A DNA stretch of 64,000 nucleotides from an uncultured Clostridia bacterium (GTDB lineage: Bacteria > Bacillota > Clostridia > Peptostreptococcales > Anaerovoracaceae): assembly GCA_934234035.1 (NCBI GenBank), contig CAKQHH010000004.1, positions 1 to 64,000 of the forward strand. Direction: 5' to 3'. The translations under genes and the position numbers were made by a program. The notes below the pieces were generated by a model. It was not told the origin of the DNA. It did no database searches and worked only from the letters and a program-made list of their open reading frames with translations. Positions 42,948 through 52,432 of the stretch are shown here, in pieces (the first letter of the stretch is position 1; each line of letters starts with the position of its first letter).

Positions 42948-43930
42948 TACTTGCTCAATTCCTCTAAAATCTCTTCAAACTGCTCCGGAAGCGGAGCTTC
43001 AAAAACTCTCCCGTTTAAATATTCCAAAGGGCCGTCGCAATCCCGGAACTCCAGCCGGAAGCTGTGGAGCAACTGGGTGCTCAGGTGGCAGGACTCATAC
43101 AACCGATGGTTGAATCCCTTGGCCGGTCCCTTGGCGTACTTGCTGTCTCCGATAACCGGGTGCCCGATGCTGGCCAGGTGCGCACGAATCTGATGCGTTC
43201 GGCCCGTTACCAAATCCACCTCCACCAGCGTGGAATTTCTCAGCGGCTGAATCGGGGTGACAATGGTCTCAATAGCCCGTCCCTCCGTCTCGTTCACATC
43301 GTAAATCGCCACGGTGTTGGTGCCGGAATCCTTCTCCAATCGTCCGTGAAGCTCCAGCTTTTTTTCCAGATTTCCAAAAACAATCGTGCGGTAGAATTTG
43401 GATATCCGATCTTCCCGGATGTATCGGTTCAGCGTGCGAAGCGCATCGCTGTTTTTACCGAATAAAACCAAACCCGTAGTGTTGCGGTCCAGCCGGTTGG
43501 CCGGTGCCGGGGAGAATACCTTTTCCGTTCTCGGATTGTATTCCCCTTTCTCGATGAGATAATCCTTTACCTGATTGGCCAAATGGTTCTTCTTTTCGTT
43601 CTGATCCCCGTGGGTCAGCAGTCCGAAAGGCTTGTTGGCAATCAGGATGTTGTCGTCCTCGTAGATGACGGTAAAGGTCTTCTTGGTCTTCCGCCGGGAA
43701 GCGGCCTTCTTCGGGGCCGACAGGGCGGCAATTCGTTCGTCGCTGAGGTACAGCGTGATTTCATCGCCCTCTTCCAGAACGTAATTGTTGTCCTTCCGCT
43801 GACCGTTCACCTTGACATCCTTTCGGATGATTTTGTAAATGGAGCCCAGGGTGGCCCGCTCTAAGTATTTTCGAAGGAATCGGTCCAGACGCCGCTTGGC
43901 GTCGTTGGCCGTCACTTTGATTTTCTGCAT
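42947..43930 (-). CDS. RluC/RluD-type pseudouridine synthase
   Basis: The 327-residue enzyme has an N-terminal S4 RNA-binding region (RRLDRFLRKYLERATLGSIY) and the RsuA/RluD catalytic domain with the AspXX motif RLDRNTTGLVLFGKN, catalytic Asp included, and GRTHQIRAHLASIGHPVIGD. It converts uridines in 23S rRNA. The start is set at ATG 43930, because upstream ATG codons lack a ribosome binding site and do not match the family. Confidence 0.9.
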   Translation of the reverse strand: MQKIKVTANDAKRRLDRFLRKYLERATLGSIYKIIRKDVKVNGQRKDNNYVLEEGDEITLYLSDERIAALSAPKKAASRRKTKKTFTVIYEDDNILIANKPFGLLTHGDQNEKKNHLANQVKDYLIEKGEYNPRTEKVFSPAPANRLDRNTTGLVLFGKNSDALRTLNRYIREDRISKFYRTIVFGNLEKKLELHGRLEKDSGTNTVAIYDVNETEGRAIETIVTPIQPLRNSTLVEVDLVTGRTHQIRAHLASIGHPVIGDSKYAKGPAKGFNHRLYESCHLSTQLLHSFRLEFRDCDGPLEYLNGRVFEAPLPEQFEEILEELSK

Positions 43931-44079
43931 GTATTTCTGCGTTCCTCTCCAATCAAATATTCGAAACATTATATCACAGATACCCCGGTGTTTCAAATCT
44001 CATACGGCTTCATTGCATTCTATCCTCGCCGGTAGTATAATTGTATCCAAATGTTATTGGCTAACATAAAGGAGAAGAA

Positions 44080-44289
44080 ATGAGGGGTTTCAAGGATTTT
44101 TTTCATGAAACGAATGATATTGCACTGGCAATTGTAATTGTTCTGTTGGCGGCCGGCCTGATTGGGTGGCGAATTCGGATTATTCTGCAGTATCCGGCGC
44201 AGCTGGCAAAGGAAGCCACCGTTTCCAACGGCACGGAGAACGAACAGATGCAGGATTCCGATTCATCCAAGGATTCCGAAGCGAAATAG
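44080..44289 (+). CDS. Small single-pass membrane protein
   Basis: The 69-residue protein has one hydrophobic helix (IALAIVIVLLAAGLIGWRI) and an acidic, Ser-rich C-terminus. It has a good GGAG site and lies 24 bp ahead of pncB. No family is recognised. Confidence 0.65.
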   Translation: MRGFKDFFHETNDIALAIVIVLLAAGLIGWRIRIILQYPAQLAKEATVSNGTENEQMQDSDSSKDSEAK

Positions 44290-44313
44290 CCCTTATACAC
44301 TGGAGGTTTTAAA

Positions 44314-45747
44314 ATGTTAGATAATTACAATCTGACCATGCTCACCGACTTCTACGAAGTCACCATGGCAAACGGCTACTTTCAGTCGGATATCCGGAAT
44401 CACGAAGCGGTATTCGACATGTTTTTCCGGCGGGTGCCGGACGACGGCGGATTTGCCATCATGGCCGGTGTGGAACAGCTGATTACGTATATGAAGAACT
44501 TGAAGTTCACCGACGAAGATATCGACTATCTCCGCAGCAAGAATTCCTTCTCGGAGGAGTTTCTGGAATATCTCCGGAACTTCAAATTCACCTGCGACGT
44601 GTGGGCGGTCCCGGAAGGAACACCGATTTTCCCGCATGAACCAATCGTCACCGTGAAGGGTCCGATCATTCAGGCCCAGTTCGTGGAGACCTTTATCTTG
44701 CTGACCATCAACCATCAAACGCTGATTGCCACGAAATCCAACCGAATCGTCCGGGCCGCTCAGGGCCGTCCGGTAATGGAGTTCGGTACGCGCCGGGCAC
44801 AGGGGGCTTCCGCCGCCATCGACGGCGCCCGGGCTTCCTACATTGCGGGCTGCGCGGGAACGGCCTGCACCATCGCGGATCGGGACTACCACGTTCCGGC
44901 GCGGGGAACCATGGCCCACAGCTGGGTTCAGACCTTCGATACCGAATACGAAGCGTTCCGGGAATACACCCGAATCTATCCGGACAACGCGGTGCTTCTG
45001 ATTGACACCTACAACGTGCTGAAATCCGGACTGCCGAACGCAATCCGGGTGTTCAAAGAGCTGAAGCCGAAGAAGATGGGCGTCCGCATCGACAGCGGCG
45101 ATATCGCTTATCTGACGAAGAGATGCCGGAAAATCCTGGACGAAAACGGACTGGAAGAATGTTCCATCGTCATCTCCAACTCCCTGGACGAGTACCTGAT
45201 TCGAGACGTCATCATGGAGGGTGCGCAGATTGATTCCTTCGGCGTGGGCGAACGGCTGATCACTTCCAAATCCGAGCCGGTGTTCGGCGGTGTCTACAAG
45301 CTGGCGGCCGTAGAGCGCAACGGCGAGATGGTTCCGAAGATGAAGATCTCCGAGAACGTGGAGAAGATCACCAACCCGGGCTTCAAGCACGTCTACCGCC
45401 TCTACGAGAAGGAGAGCAACAAGGCCATCGCCGACGTGATCACCATGGAAGGGGAAACCATTCCGGAACAGGACGGCTACGAAATCTTCGACCCGAATGC
45501 CATCTGGAAGAAGAAGAGCCTCAAGAACTTCTACGTTCGGAGCCTGCTGGTTCAGATTTTCGACAAGGGCGAATGCGTCTACGAATCTCCGTCCCTGGAC
45601 GAAATTCGCCGGTACTGCAAAGACCAGATTGAAACACTGTGGGAGGAAACCCTGCGTTTCGAAAACCCGCAGACCTACTACGTGGACCTCTCCAAAAAAC
45701 TTTGGAGCATCAAGCAGGACATCCTGCACCGCTATACCGATTTATAA
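44314..45747 (+). CDS. pncB: Nicotinate phosphoribosyltransferase
   Basis: The 477-residue protein matches PncB: TMANGYFQSDIRNHEAVFDM, then FGTRRAQGASAAIDGARASY, GTMAHSWVQTFDTEYEAFRE, and VRIDSGDIAYLTKR. It makes nicotinate mononucleotide from nicotinate and PRPP for NAD salvage. The start at 44314 gives the usual N-terminus. A strong terminator follows at 45755-45796. Confidence 0.95.
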   Translation: MLDNYNLTMLTDFYEVTMANGYFQSDIRNHEAVFDMFFRRVPDDGGFAIMAGVEQLITYMKNLKFTDEDIDYLRSKNSFSEEFLEYLRNFKFTCDVWAVPEGTPIFPHEPIVTVKGPIIQAQFVETFILLTINHQTLIATKSNRIVRAAQGRPVMEFGTRRAQGASAAIDGARASYIAGCAGTACTIADRDYHVPARGTMAHSWVQTFDTEYEAFREYTRIYPDNAVLLIDTYNVLKSGLPNAIRVFKELKPKKMGVRIDSGDIAYLTKRCRKILDENGLEECSIVISNSLDEYLIRDVIMEGAQIDSFGVGERLITSKSEPVFGGVYKLAAVERNGEMVPKMKISENVEKITNPGFKHVYRLYEKESNKAIADVITMEGETIPEQDGYEIFDPNAIWKKKSLKNFYVRSLLVQIFDKGECVYESPSLDEIRRYCKDQIETLWEETLRFENPQTYYVDLSKKLWSIKQDILHRYTDL

Positions 45748-45754
45748 AAAAAAC

Positions 45755-45796
45755 AAAACCGGTGTGCCGCACGTTTCCGTGCAGTGCACCGGTTTT
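45755..45796. terminator. Bidirectional terminator between pncB and the D,D-carboxypeptidase gene
   Basis: AAAACCGGTG (45755-45764) pairs with CACCGGTTTT (45787-45796) across a GC-rich inner arm. It can serve both convergent genes. Confidence 0.85.
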
Positions 45797-45803
45797 CGGT
45801 TCT

Positions 45804-47189
45804 TTACAGATAACGATCTTCCGGATGGTCATCGACGATATCCTTTGATTTCAAGGATTCTTTCGGAACCTCCTCCTCTTTGCGCTCTGCGGAGGCAGTG
45901 TCCTTGGATTCTCCGGATTCTACGGATTCACTCGTCTCCCCCGCCTTCCGATTCTTTCGGCGACGCATCAGAAATCCGATAATGAGTGCCAAGAGCACCA
46001 GAATCACGCCGATGGCGACGGTTGCTCGGTTGGAGATGTAGAATCGGGACAGGAACCAGCCCTTTTCAATGTTCTCGTGAACCACCAGCGGGGTGCTTCC
46101 CACTTTCTTTCCGTCACAGTACACTTCCAGCGTACCGACTTTGTCGCCGGACTTCAGCGGTGCTTTCACCACGTCCTTGTAGTTTTCCTTTACGGAAATG
46201 CTGTCGGCGGAGCCGTCCTTCGGATAGGCCAGCACCGTTTCCTTGGCATAGGTTTTCACCAAGGTGCGGGCGCCGTATTTTACCCGAACGTTACCCACGC
46301 TCTTCTTCGGATTGGTGGCTTTCTTGGTGACGATTTTCTCCGTACCGAATTTCAGGAGCTTGGCTCCATCCTTGGCCCGGGTTTCCATGTTCGCCCCGAA
46401 CTGCACCAGAATCAGTTTCAGGCCCTTCTTGTCGTACATCAGGGCAACGCTGCAGTCATCTTCTTCCCAGTAACCGGTTTTTCCCGCAACGACGCCGGAA
46501 CCCTTTTTCTCAATCAGGTCCAGATGGGTCTCGATGGTGCGGGCGTGGGATTTATTGGTGGCATCCATGTGGTACACCTTTGTTCCCGCGATTTTGAACA
46601 CCGTCTTGTTGGACAGAGCGGCGCGAGCGATTCTAACGTAATCCGCCGCTGTGGTGTAGTGATTCTTCGCCTTTAGGCCGTTGGGATTCACGAAATGCGT
46701 TCCCTTGCAGCCCAGCTTCTTCGCCCGTGCATTCATTTTTGCCGCAAAACTCTTAATGCTGCCGTCCCCGTCGGCCTGTCCAAGCGCATAGGCCGCATCG
46801 TTTCCGGATTCCAGCAGCAGTCCGTACATCAGCTGACGCACCGTCACCTTCTCTCCTGCCACCAGGTTCATGGTGGATCCGCCCATGGAGGCGGCCTTCT
46901 TGGACACCGTCACTTCTTGATTCAGATCCATGGTCTCCGCAACCACCAGCGCCGTCATCAGCTTAGTGGTGCTCCACGGCTCCACCCTTTTGTCCGGATT
47001 CTTCGCATACAGCATCTCATCGGTGGTCACGCTGTACAGCGCTGCCGACTTAGCATCGATTACCGGTCTTCTTGTATTTTCATGCACTGCCGCCGATGCC
47101 GCGGTCGCCCCGCTTGCAAAGAGCATCAATGCGGTCAGCAGGATTGCAATGTTTCTTCTGATTCTCTTCAAACTAAAAATAACCTTCAC
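45804..47189 (-). CDS. D-alanyl-D-alanine carboxypeptidase, S11 family
   Basis: A 461-residue penicillin-binding-type protein with an N-terminal signal peptide (IAILLTALMLFASGATAASA), catalytic motifs SxxK as STTK (73-76), SxN as SGN (128-130) and KTG (237-239), a C-terminal domain and a C-terminal membrane helix (ATVAIGVILVLLALIIGFLM) followed by a charged tail. It trims the terminal D-Ala of muropeptides. It is the last gene of a minus-strand run from ftsE. Confidence 0.93.
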   Translation of the reverse strand: MKVIFSLKRIRRNIAILLTALMLFASGATAASAAVHENTRRPVIDAKSAALYSVTTDEMLYAKNPDKRVEPWSTTKLMTALVVAETMDLNQEVTVSKKAASMGGSTMNLVAGEKVTVRQLMYGLLLESGNDAAYALGQADGDGSIKSFAAKMNARAKKLGCKGTHFVNPNGLKAKNHYTTAADYVRIARAALSNKTVFKIAGTKVYHMDATNKSHARTIETHLDLIEKKGSGVVAGKTGYWEEDDCSVALMYDKKGLKLILVQFGANMETRAKDGAKLLKFGTEKIVTKKATNPKKSVGNVRVKYGARTLVKTYAKETVLAYPKDGSADSISVKENYKDVVKAPLKSGDKVGTLEVYCDGKKVGSTPLVVHENIEKGWFLSRFYISNRATVAIGVILVLLALIIGFLMRRRKNRKAGETSESVESGESKDTASAERKEEEVPKESLKSKDIVDDHPEDRYL

Positions 47190-47215
47190 CTCTCAATTCC
47201 AAGATTCCGTACTTC

Positions 47216-48160
47216 TTAGGGTTCGATTACGGTCAGTGCCCCCGGAAGCACGCGGACCTTTATCTCTCCGGTTTCCCGGATTTCTCCGTCCGCAACGTAT
47301 TTCATCCGTCCCCGGTTCGGCTTCAGAATCACTTCCTCCGCCCGCATGGGGATGATGTATTTGTCCACACCCGGAATCGTCTCCAGGCGCCCTGCCTTAA
47401 AGGCCGGAAACACCCGCATCAGATACCGACGGGTAATGTTCCGCACCAGCAGAAGTTCAATTTTTCCATTGTCCAGCAAAGCACGGGGACAGCTTTCCAC
47501 ACCCCCGCCGCAGAAGCGCCCGTTGGCCGCGGTAGCCAGCATCAGCGGGCCGTTGTGAATCTCCTTTCCGTCGGCGAACACCTGCAGATCCGTGCCTTTC
47601 TTTTTCACCAGATTCACCAGCACTGCCAGCAGATAGGATCCGGTGCCGTGCACCAGCGGAAGCTCCTTCAGGTCATGGGCCAGGATTGCCGTATTTCCGT
47701 CGAATCCGATATTGATGCCGTTGATGGCATAATCCTTCATTTCCGTATCGCCTTCTCGCCAGGTGTATTCCAGCACATCCACCTTTCGCAAGCACTCTTC
47801 CCGCTCACCGGCCTTCAGCTGCAGCTCCATATTCATGAAATGCTCCGGATGGTTGAAACACCGAACGTAGTCGTTTCCGCTTCCCACCGGCACGACTCCC
47901 AGGCGGGCGTTTGGATGATTCAGCAATCCCTTCGCGATTTCCTGAATGGTTCCGTCGCCGCCGCAGGCATAGACGTTCACCGTCTCGCCCTCTTTCTCCG
48001 CCGCTGCCGCGATGGAATCCGCCAGCACGGTGGCATCCTGTTCTCCTTCGGTGCAGTAAATGCGCAGGTTATCCATCTCATAGGCTTTCAATTCCTCTCG
48101 CACCCGAGCTGCCCCTTTGCCGTTCCCGGATACGGGATTTACGATAAAAGCATATTTCAT
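47216..48160 (-). CDS. Diacylglycerol/lipid kinase-like protein (YegS/BmrU type)
   Basis: The 314-residue protein has the lipid-kinase catalytic GGDGTIQEIAKGLL region, with the preceding phosphate-binding strands (FIVNPVSGNGKGAARVREEL), and a C-terminal NGRFCGGGVESCPRALLDNG motif. It phosphorylates diacylglycerol or a related lipid. It is followed by the carboxypeptidase gene after 26 bp. Confidence 0.9.
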   Translation of the reverse strand: MKYAFIVNPVSGNGKGAARVREELKAYEMDNLRIYCTEGEQDATVLADSIAAAAEKEGETVNVYACGGDGTIQEIAKGLLNHPNARLGVVPVGSGNDYVRCFNHPEHFMNMELQLKAGEREECLRKVDVLEYTWREGDTEMKDYAINGINIGFDGNTAILAHDLKELPLVHGTGSYLLAVLVNLVKKKGTDLQVFADGKEIHNGPLMLATAANGRFCGGGVESCPRALLDNGKIELLLVRNITRRYLMRVFPAFKAGRLETIPGVDKYIIPMRAEEVILKPNRGRMKYVADGEIRETGEIKVRVLPGALTVIEP

Positions 48161-48178
48161 GAAGTCGTCCTCTTTCTG

Positions 48179-49483
48179 TCATTGAATTATTTTCTTTATT
48201 AATTTCGGAGGTGCCGCCGGTTCCGATGAAATCCGAATCGCCGCTTCCAGAATGGTTTCGGCCGCCTCCAAGCGTCGGGAATCGGCACCGTACAACGTTG
48301 CCAGCACGTCCCCTTCTTTTACGAAATTACCGATGCGTACGTGCATCCGAATTCCCGCCGTAAAATCAATCTCGTCTTCCTTCCGAAGTCGTCCGGCACC
48401 CAAATGCTGGGACGCCCGCCCGATTTCCTGCGCCGCCATTTCCGCGATAAAACCGTCTCGCTCCGCAAAAACGTCCCGAGAATACCGGCTGCTTCCCATC
48501 CGCTCCGGCTCTTCAATAATACGGTCATCGCCCCCCTGGCGTCGAACCATTTCCCGGAATTTCTCCAGGGCACTGCCATCTTCCAGAACTTTCCGGGCGA
48601 TATTCTTTCCTTCTTGGAAGCTTTCCGCCCGGCCTCCAATCCAAATCATTTCGCCGGCCAGCTCCAGACAGAGCTGCCGCAAATCCTCCGGTCCGCCGCC
48701 CTTCAGCACCTGAATGGCTTCTTCCACTTCCAGAGCGTTTCCAACGGCCTGCCCTAAAGGCTGACTCATATCGCTGATTACCGCCACCATCTTCCGGCCG
48801 GCGTTCCGGCCGATGTCAATCATCAGTTCCGCCAGATTTTCCGCTTCCGCAAGGTCCTTTAGAAGGGCGCCGCTTCCGCACTTCACGTCCAGCACGATTC
48901 CGTCGCTCCCCGCCGCCAGCTTCTTGCTCATGATGCTGGATGCAATCAGTCCCGGACTTTCCACCGTGCCCGTCACATCCCGCAGGGCGTAAATCTTCTT
49001 GTCCGCCGGGGTAATGGATCCGGTCTGGGTGATTACGGCCAGTCCCAGTTCTTCCAACTGCTTTCGAAATTCTTCCGGCTCCAATCGGGTTCGGAATCCC
49101 GGAATCGCTTCCAGCTTGTCCGCCGTTCCTCCGGTGAAGCCCAGACCTCGCCCGCTCATCTTCGCCACGGTCACCCCGGCCGCTGCGGCAACGGGTGCCA
49201 CCACCAACGTGGTTTTATCCCCTACGCCGCCGGTGGAATGCTTGTCCACCTTCACGCCGGGCAGATCCGACAGATCCTCCACGTCGCCGCTGAATTCCAT
49301 GGCCTCCGTCAAGGCAAAGGTCTCCGCCCGGGACAGCCCGCGAAAATAAATGGCCATCAGCAGCGCCGACGCCTGATAATCCGGTATGCGGTCCTTTACG
49401 TAATTGTCGATAAAAAAATGAATTTCCTCCGGCGTCAGTTCTCCGCCGTCTCTTTTTTTCGTGATAATGTCCACCATGTTCAT
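48179..49483 (-). CDS. pdp: Pyrimidine-nucleoside phosphorylase
   Basis: The 434-residue enzyme matches the thymidine/pyrimidine-nucleoside phosphorylase family: VDKHSTGGVGDKTTLVVAPV, AKMSGRGLGFTGGTADKLEA, IASSIMSKKLAAGSDGIVLD. It cleaves thymidine or uridine with phosphate. Whether it is Pdp or DeoA class cannot be settled from the motif alone; the Bacillota type usually is Pdp. It lies beside a phosphoesterase and a lipid kinase. Confidence 0.88.
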   Translation of the reverse strand: MNMVDIITKKRDGGELTPEEIHFFIDNYVKDRIPDYQASALLMAIYFRGLSRAETFALTEAMEFSGDVEDLSDLPGVKVDKHSTGGVGDKTTLVVAPVAAAAGVTVAKMSGRGLGFTGGTADKLEAIPGFRTRLEPEEFRKQLEELGLAVITQTGSITPADKKIYALRDVTGTVESPGLIASSIMSKKLAAGSDGIVLDVKCGSGALLKDLAEAENLAELMIDIGRNAGRKMVAVISDMSQPLGQAVGNALEVEEAIQVLKGGGPEDLRQLCLELAGEMIWIGGRAESFQEGKNIARKVLEDGSALEKFREMVRRQGGDDRIIEEPERMGSSRYSRDVFAERDGFIAEMAAQEIGRASQHLGAGRLRKEDEIDFTAGIRMHVRIGNFVKEGDVLATLYGADSRRLEAAETILEAAIRISSEPAAPPKLIKKIIQ

Positions 49484-49487
49484 GGAA

Positions 49488-50207
49488 TCACCCCCATATC
49501 TGTTTCGGTCTTCCGCCCAGGTAGTCCAGGGAAGTCAGGTAATACCGAATTCCCTCTTGCTCATATTTGATGCCCTTCTCAAAGGCGTGCATCCCATGCA
49601 GATGCCCGTAGACGCAGTCGGTTACCGGATATTCTCGCAGGAGCGCCGTCATATCCGATTCCTTCCGGGCCATCTCCGCCGGCGGGTAATGCAGTGCCGC
49701 AAGAATCCGGTCCGGAGAGGATTTCATGGCAGCATTCAGGCTATTTCTCATCCGCCCCAGTTCCCGGGTCCATATCTTCCGATCGTGTTCCGTGAAATCG
49801 TCGGAGCCCGGCAGCACCCAGCCCCGGCTTCCGCAGATGGCAATCCGCTCTCCGCCGGTTTCCTCTTCCGTCAGCAAAACGCAGTCGTTCTGAAGGAAGT
49901 GAATATCCTCATAGAGAGTATTTAAATAGGTGATCCGGCTCCACCACAGGTCGTGATTTCCCTTCAGCAGCACCTTTCGCCCCGGCAGCCGGTGAATCCA
50001 TTCCAGGTCCGGAATCGCCTCCTCCAGGGAGAGCCCCCAGGACAGGTCTCCCGGCAGAATCACCACGTCCTCCGGGGAAATCAGCTCGTGCCAATAGTCC
50101 GAAAGCCGCTTCTCGTAATCCTCCCAGCCCGCACCGAAAATGCTCATGGGTTTATCAATATTCTCATGGAATGACAGATGCAGATCTGCGATTGCGAAAA
50201 TCTTCAC
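49488..50207 (-). CDS. Metallophosphoesterase
   Basis: The 239-residue protein has the calcineurin-like core: IADLHLSF near the N-terminus, then VILPGDLSWG, LLKGNHDLWW and CVYGHLHG at the C-terminal end. It hydrolyses a phosphoester of unknown identity. It is 4 bp from recX and 4 bp from the phosphorylase gene. Confidence 0.88.
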   Translation of the reverse strand: MKIFAIADLHLSFHENIDKPMSIFGAGWEDYEKRLSDYWHELISPEDVVILPGDLSWGLSLEEAIPDLEWIHRLPGRKVLLKGNHDLWWSRITYLNTLYEDIHFLQNDCVLLTEEETGGERIAICGSRGWVLPGSDDFTEHDRKIWTRELGRMRNSLNAAMKSSPDRILAALHYPPAEMARKESDMTALLREYPVTDCVYGHLHGMHAFEKGIKYEQEGIRYYLTSLDYLGGRPKQIWG

Positions 50208-50211
50208 GTTT

Positions 50212-50691
50212 CTACTCCTTGATTTCTTCCAGAATCCGGATGATTACCGATGAGCCGTATCCCATCTGCTCCAGTTTTCTGGCAACGCGGGCCACGGATT
50301 TCTGCTCCAAAGGGCGCTCCGCTCCCGCCAATGTTTTCTCCGCCACCAGTCGTGCCAGGGCGCATTCGTCCACCCGGTTTTCGTACATGTAATCGTCGAT
50401 TCCGTTCTGAATCGTTTCCGATTCGATTCCCTTGTTTCGAAGCTCGCTGCGAATTCGGGTGCTTCCTCTTCTTTTCCCAAAAGCATATTCGCAGTAGGCC
50501 CGCACGTAGTCCGAATCGTCCAAATATTTCAACTCCAGGAACCGCTGCAGGGTCTCCCGAATCTCCGATTCATCGTATGCCTTCTCCTCCAAATGCGTTC
50601 GGGCTTCCGCCACCGTGCGCATGCGAGGTGCCAGGTAGCGGGTCAGCTCCTCCGCGGCACTCCTCCGAGTCTCTTTTTTCTCTTTCTCCAT
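50212..50691 (-). CDS. recX: RecX regulatory protein
   Basis: The 159-residue helical protein matches RecX: YLAPRMRTVAEARTHLEEKA, LDDSDYVRAYCEYAFGKRRG and NKGIESETIQNGIDDYMYEN. RecX modulates RecA filaments. It is translationally linked to the PPTase gene by a one-base overlap. Confidence 0.88.
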   Translation of the reverse strand: MEKEKKETRRSAAEELTRYLAPRMRTVAEARTHLEEKAYDESEIRETLQRFLELKYLDDSDYVRAYCEYAFGKRRGSTRIRSELRNKGIESETIQNGIDDYMYENRVDECALARLVAEKTLAGAERPLEQKSVARVARKLEQMGYGSSVIIRILEEIKE

Positions 50692-51245
50692 TACAGCCTT
50701 TCCATTTCTATTTCTTCCGGAATATCTTCCTCCCGGACGCCGATGCAGACTGCCGCTGCCAGGTCGAAAGGCATGGTGATGTCGCGGATTTCCCAGAATT
50801 GATCTTCGGAAACCACCCGATTCCAGAGGACGGAAGGGGCTTCCGAGAATACGGATTCTCCCTCAGCCTTTCGCAAAGCTTCCCGCCGTGCCCAAATTCG
50901 GAAAAACTCCGCCTCGCCTTTTTCTTTTACCTCCAGATATTCATCCTTGTTGTAAAACCGAAAGGCCAGCTTGAGAAAGTTGGAGGGCTGCCACTTCTGA
51001 ATATCCAGGCCGCACGGCCGGTCGTCCATCAAGACCGCCCAGTACTGCCCCGTATGGGAAATGGAGAAATCCGGACCGCCGTGGAGAAAGGGTTTGCCCT
51101 TCTCCGTCGTCTGAATCTCTTCCGGCTTTCGGCATGTCGGCTCCCGGCCGCTTTCGGCATTGTACCGTGCCAGCGCTTCTCCCAGCAGGCGGCGGCTCTC
51201 TTCCCGGCTGCCGTCGTAATTAAGTGCGTAATATATCTTCATCAT
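50691..51245 (-). CDS. 4'-phosphopantetheinyl transferase (Sfp-like)
   Basis: The 184-residue protein has PPTase motifs: FSISHTGQYWAVLMDDRPCG then LDIQKW and FYNKDEYLEVKEKGEAEFFR followed by WARREALRKAEGE, with the Mg2+-binding Asp and Glu residues of the family. It transfers phosphopantetheine to carrier proteins. Adjacent ATG codons at 51245 and 51242 are both possible starts. Confidence 0.85.
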   Translation of the reverse strand: MMKIYYALNYDGSREESRRLLGEALARYNAESGREPTCRKPEEIQTTEKGKPFLHGGPDFSISHTGQYWAVLMDDRPCGLDIQKWQPSNFLKLAFRFYNKDEYLEVKEKGEAEFFRIWARREALRKAEGESVFSEAPSVLWNRVVSEDQFWEIRDITMPFDLAAAVCIGVREEDIPEEIEMERL

Positions 51246-51247
51246 TT

Positions 51248-52405
51248 CTATTTTCCGGACAGCTCCCGTATGCCTCGAGCCAGTGCTTTTCCCGAAGCCA
51301 CACGAATATCCGGCTGAATTCCTTTCTTGTTAATTGGGGTGCCGTCCGGCAGGAAATATTCTTCCGTGGTAAATTTAAAGGCGGATCCGTCTTCCAGCTT
51401 TTCCACGCTCTGGATGACGCCCTTTCCGTAGGTTTTCTCTCCGATGAGCTTTCCGCCCCGGTTCACCTGAACGGCGCCCGCAAAGATTTCCGCCGCGCTG
51501 GCGGTATTGCCGTTCACCAGCACCACATACTCGAAATCCGCACACTGTCCGTCGGCCCGGGACACCTTCTTCTTTCCCTGATTGTTTTTTTCAATCAGAA
51601 TCTTTCCCGATGGAAGAAGCAGGTCGGCACACTTCACCCCTTCGTTTTTGATACCGCCGGGATTGTCCCGAACATCAATGACCACGCCGGACACCCGGCC
51701 GTCCATCAGGCGTTCTTCCGCTTCCTTCAGTTCCTCCGAAGTGCCTTCCCGGAAATGGCGGATTCGAATGTAGCCCAGCTTCTTCCCGTTCTCCGATTTC
51801 AGGAACTTGGAATCCACGCTGTCCTCTTCCACCTCCTGCCGAGTCAGGGTAACGGTCACATCCTGACCGCCCCGTTTCAGCTTCAGTACCACGTCGGTTC
51901 CCGCCTCTCCGCCGATTCGGTCGGAAGCATCGTCCACGCTGCGGACTTTCTTCCCGTCCACGGAGATAATTTGGTCTCCCTTTCGAAGACCGCCCTGCTC
52001 CGCCGGTCCATCTTTAATCACGTGGGAAATCAAAAGCTTGCCCTTCTTCTCCTCCACACTGATTCCGATGCCGGAATAGGACTCGGAATACCGCCGCTCC
52101 AGCTTCTCGTAATCCGATTTGGTGTAGTAGGCGGCATACGGGTCCGGCAGGGACTGAATCAGCGCCTGAGACAGACCCCGGTCTCGTTTCTTCTTATCGA
52201 TGGAATACAGGGATTTGTCCTGTATGGATTCCTGCATCTTGTAGTACTTTCCGTACTCCGCATCCAAATCCTTGTAGTAATTGATTTTCCCGGCGGAGAG
52301 GATGCCCGCGCCTCGGATTCCGTACACGAACGCGAACCCCAGCACCAATGCGGTCACCATTCCCAGGAGGAAGGAAACCATTATTTTTTTTCGTTCATCT
52401 CGCAT
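51248..52405 (-). CDS. S41-family C-terminal processing protease (CtpA/CtpB-like)
   Basis: The 385-residue protein has an N-terminal anchor helix (VSFLLGMVTALVLGFAFVYG), a PDZ domain (VIKDGPAEQGGLRKGDQIIS) and an S41 peptidase domain with NGNTASAAEIFAGA (nucleophile Ser) and IGEKTYGKG (catalytic Lys). In Bacillota such proteases are near ftsE/ftsX (for example ctpB), as here. Confidence 0.93.
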   Translation of the reverse strand: MRDERKKIMVSFLLGMVTALVLGFAFVYGIRGAGILSAGKINYYKDLDAEYGKYYKMQESIQDKSLYSIDKKKRDRGLSQALIQSLPDPYAAYYTKSDYEKLERRYSESYSGIGISVEEKKGKLLISHVIKDGPAEQGGLRKGDQIISVDGKKVRSVDDASDRIGGEAGTDVVLKLKRGGQDVTVTLTRQEVEEDSVDSKFLKSENGKKLGYIRIRHFREGTSEELKEAEERLMDGRVSGVVIDVRDNPGGIKNEGVKCADLLLPSGKILIEKNNQGKKKVSRADGQCADFEYVVLVNGNTASAAEIFAGAVQVNRGGKLIGEKTYGKGVIQSVEKLEDGSAFKFTTEEYFLPDGTPINKKGIQPDIRVASGKALARGIRELSGK

Positions 52406-52432
52406 TGTTTTCCGTTCCTCTCCGTCGTTTTT

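Noticed and set aside
44317..45729. Long minus-strand frame opposite pncB
   Set aside because: It mirrors pncB and has no known domain.
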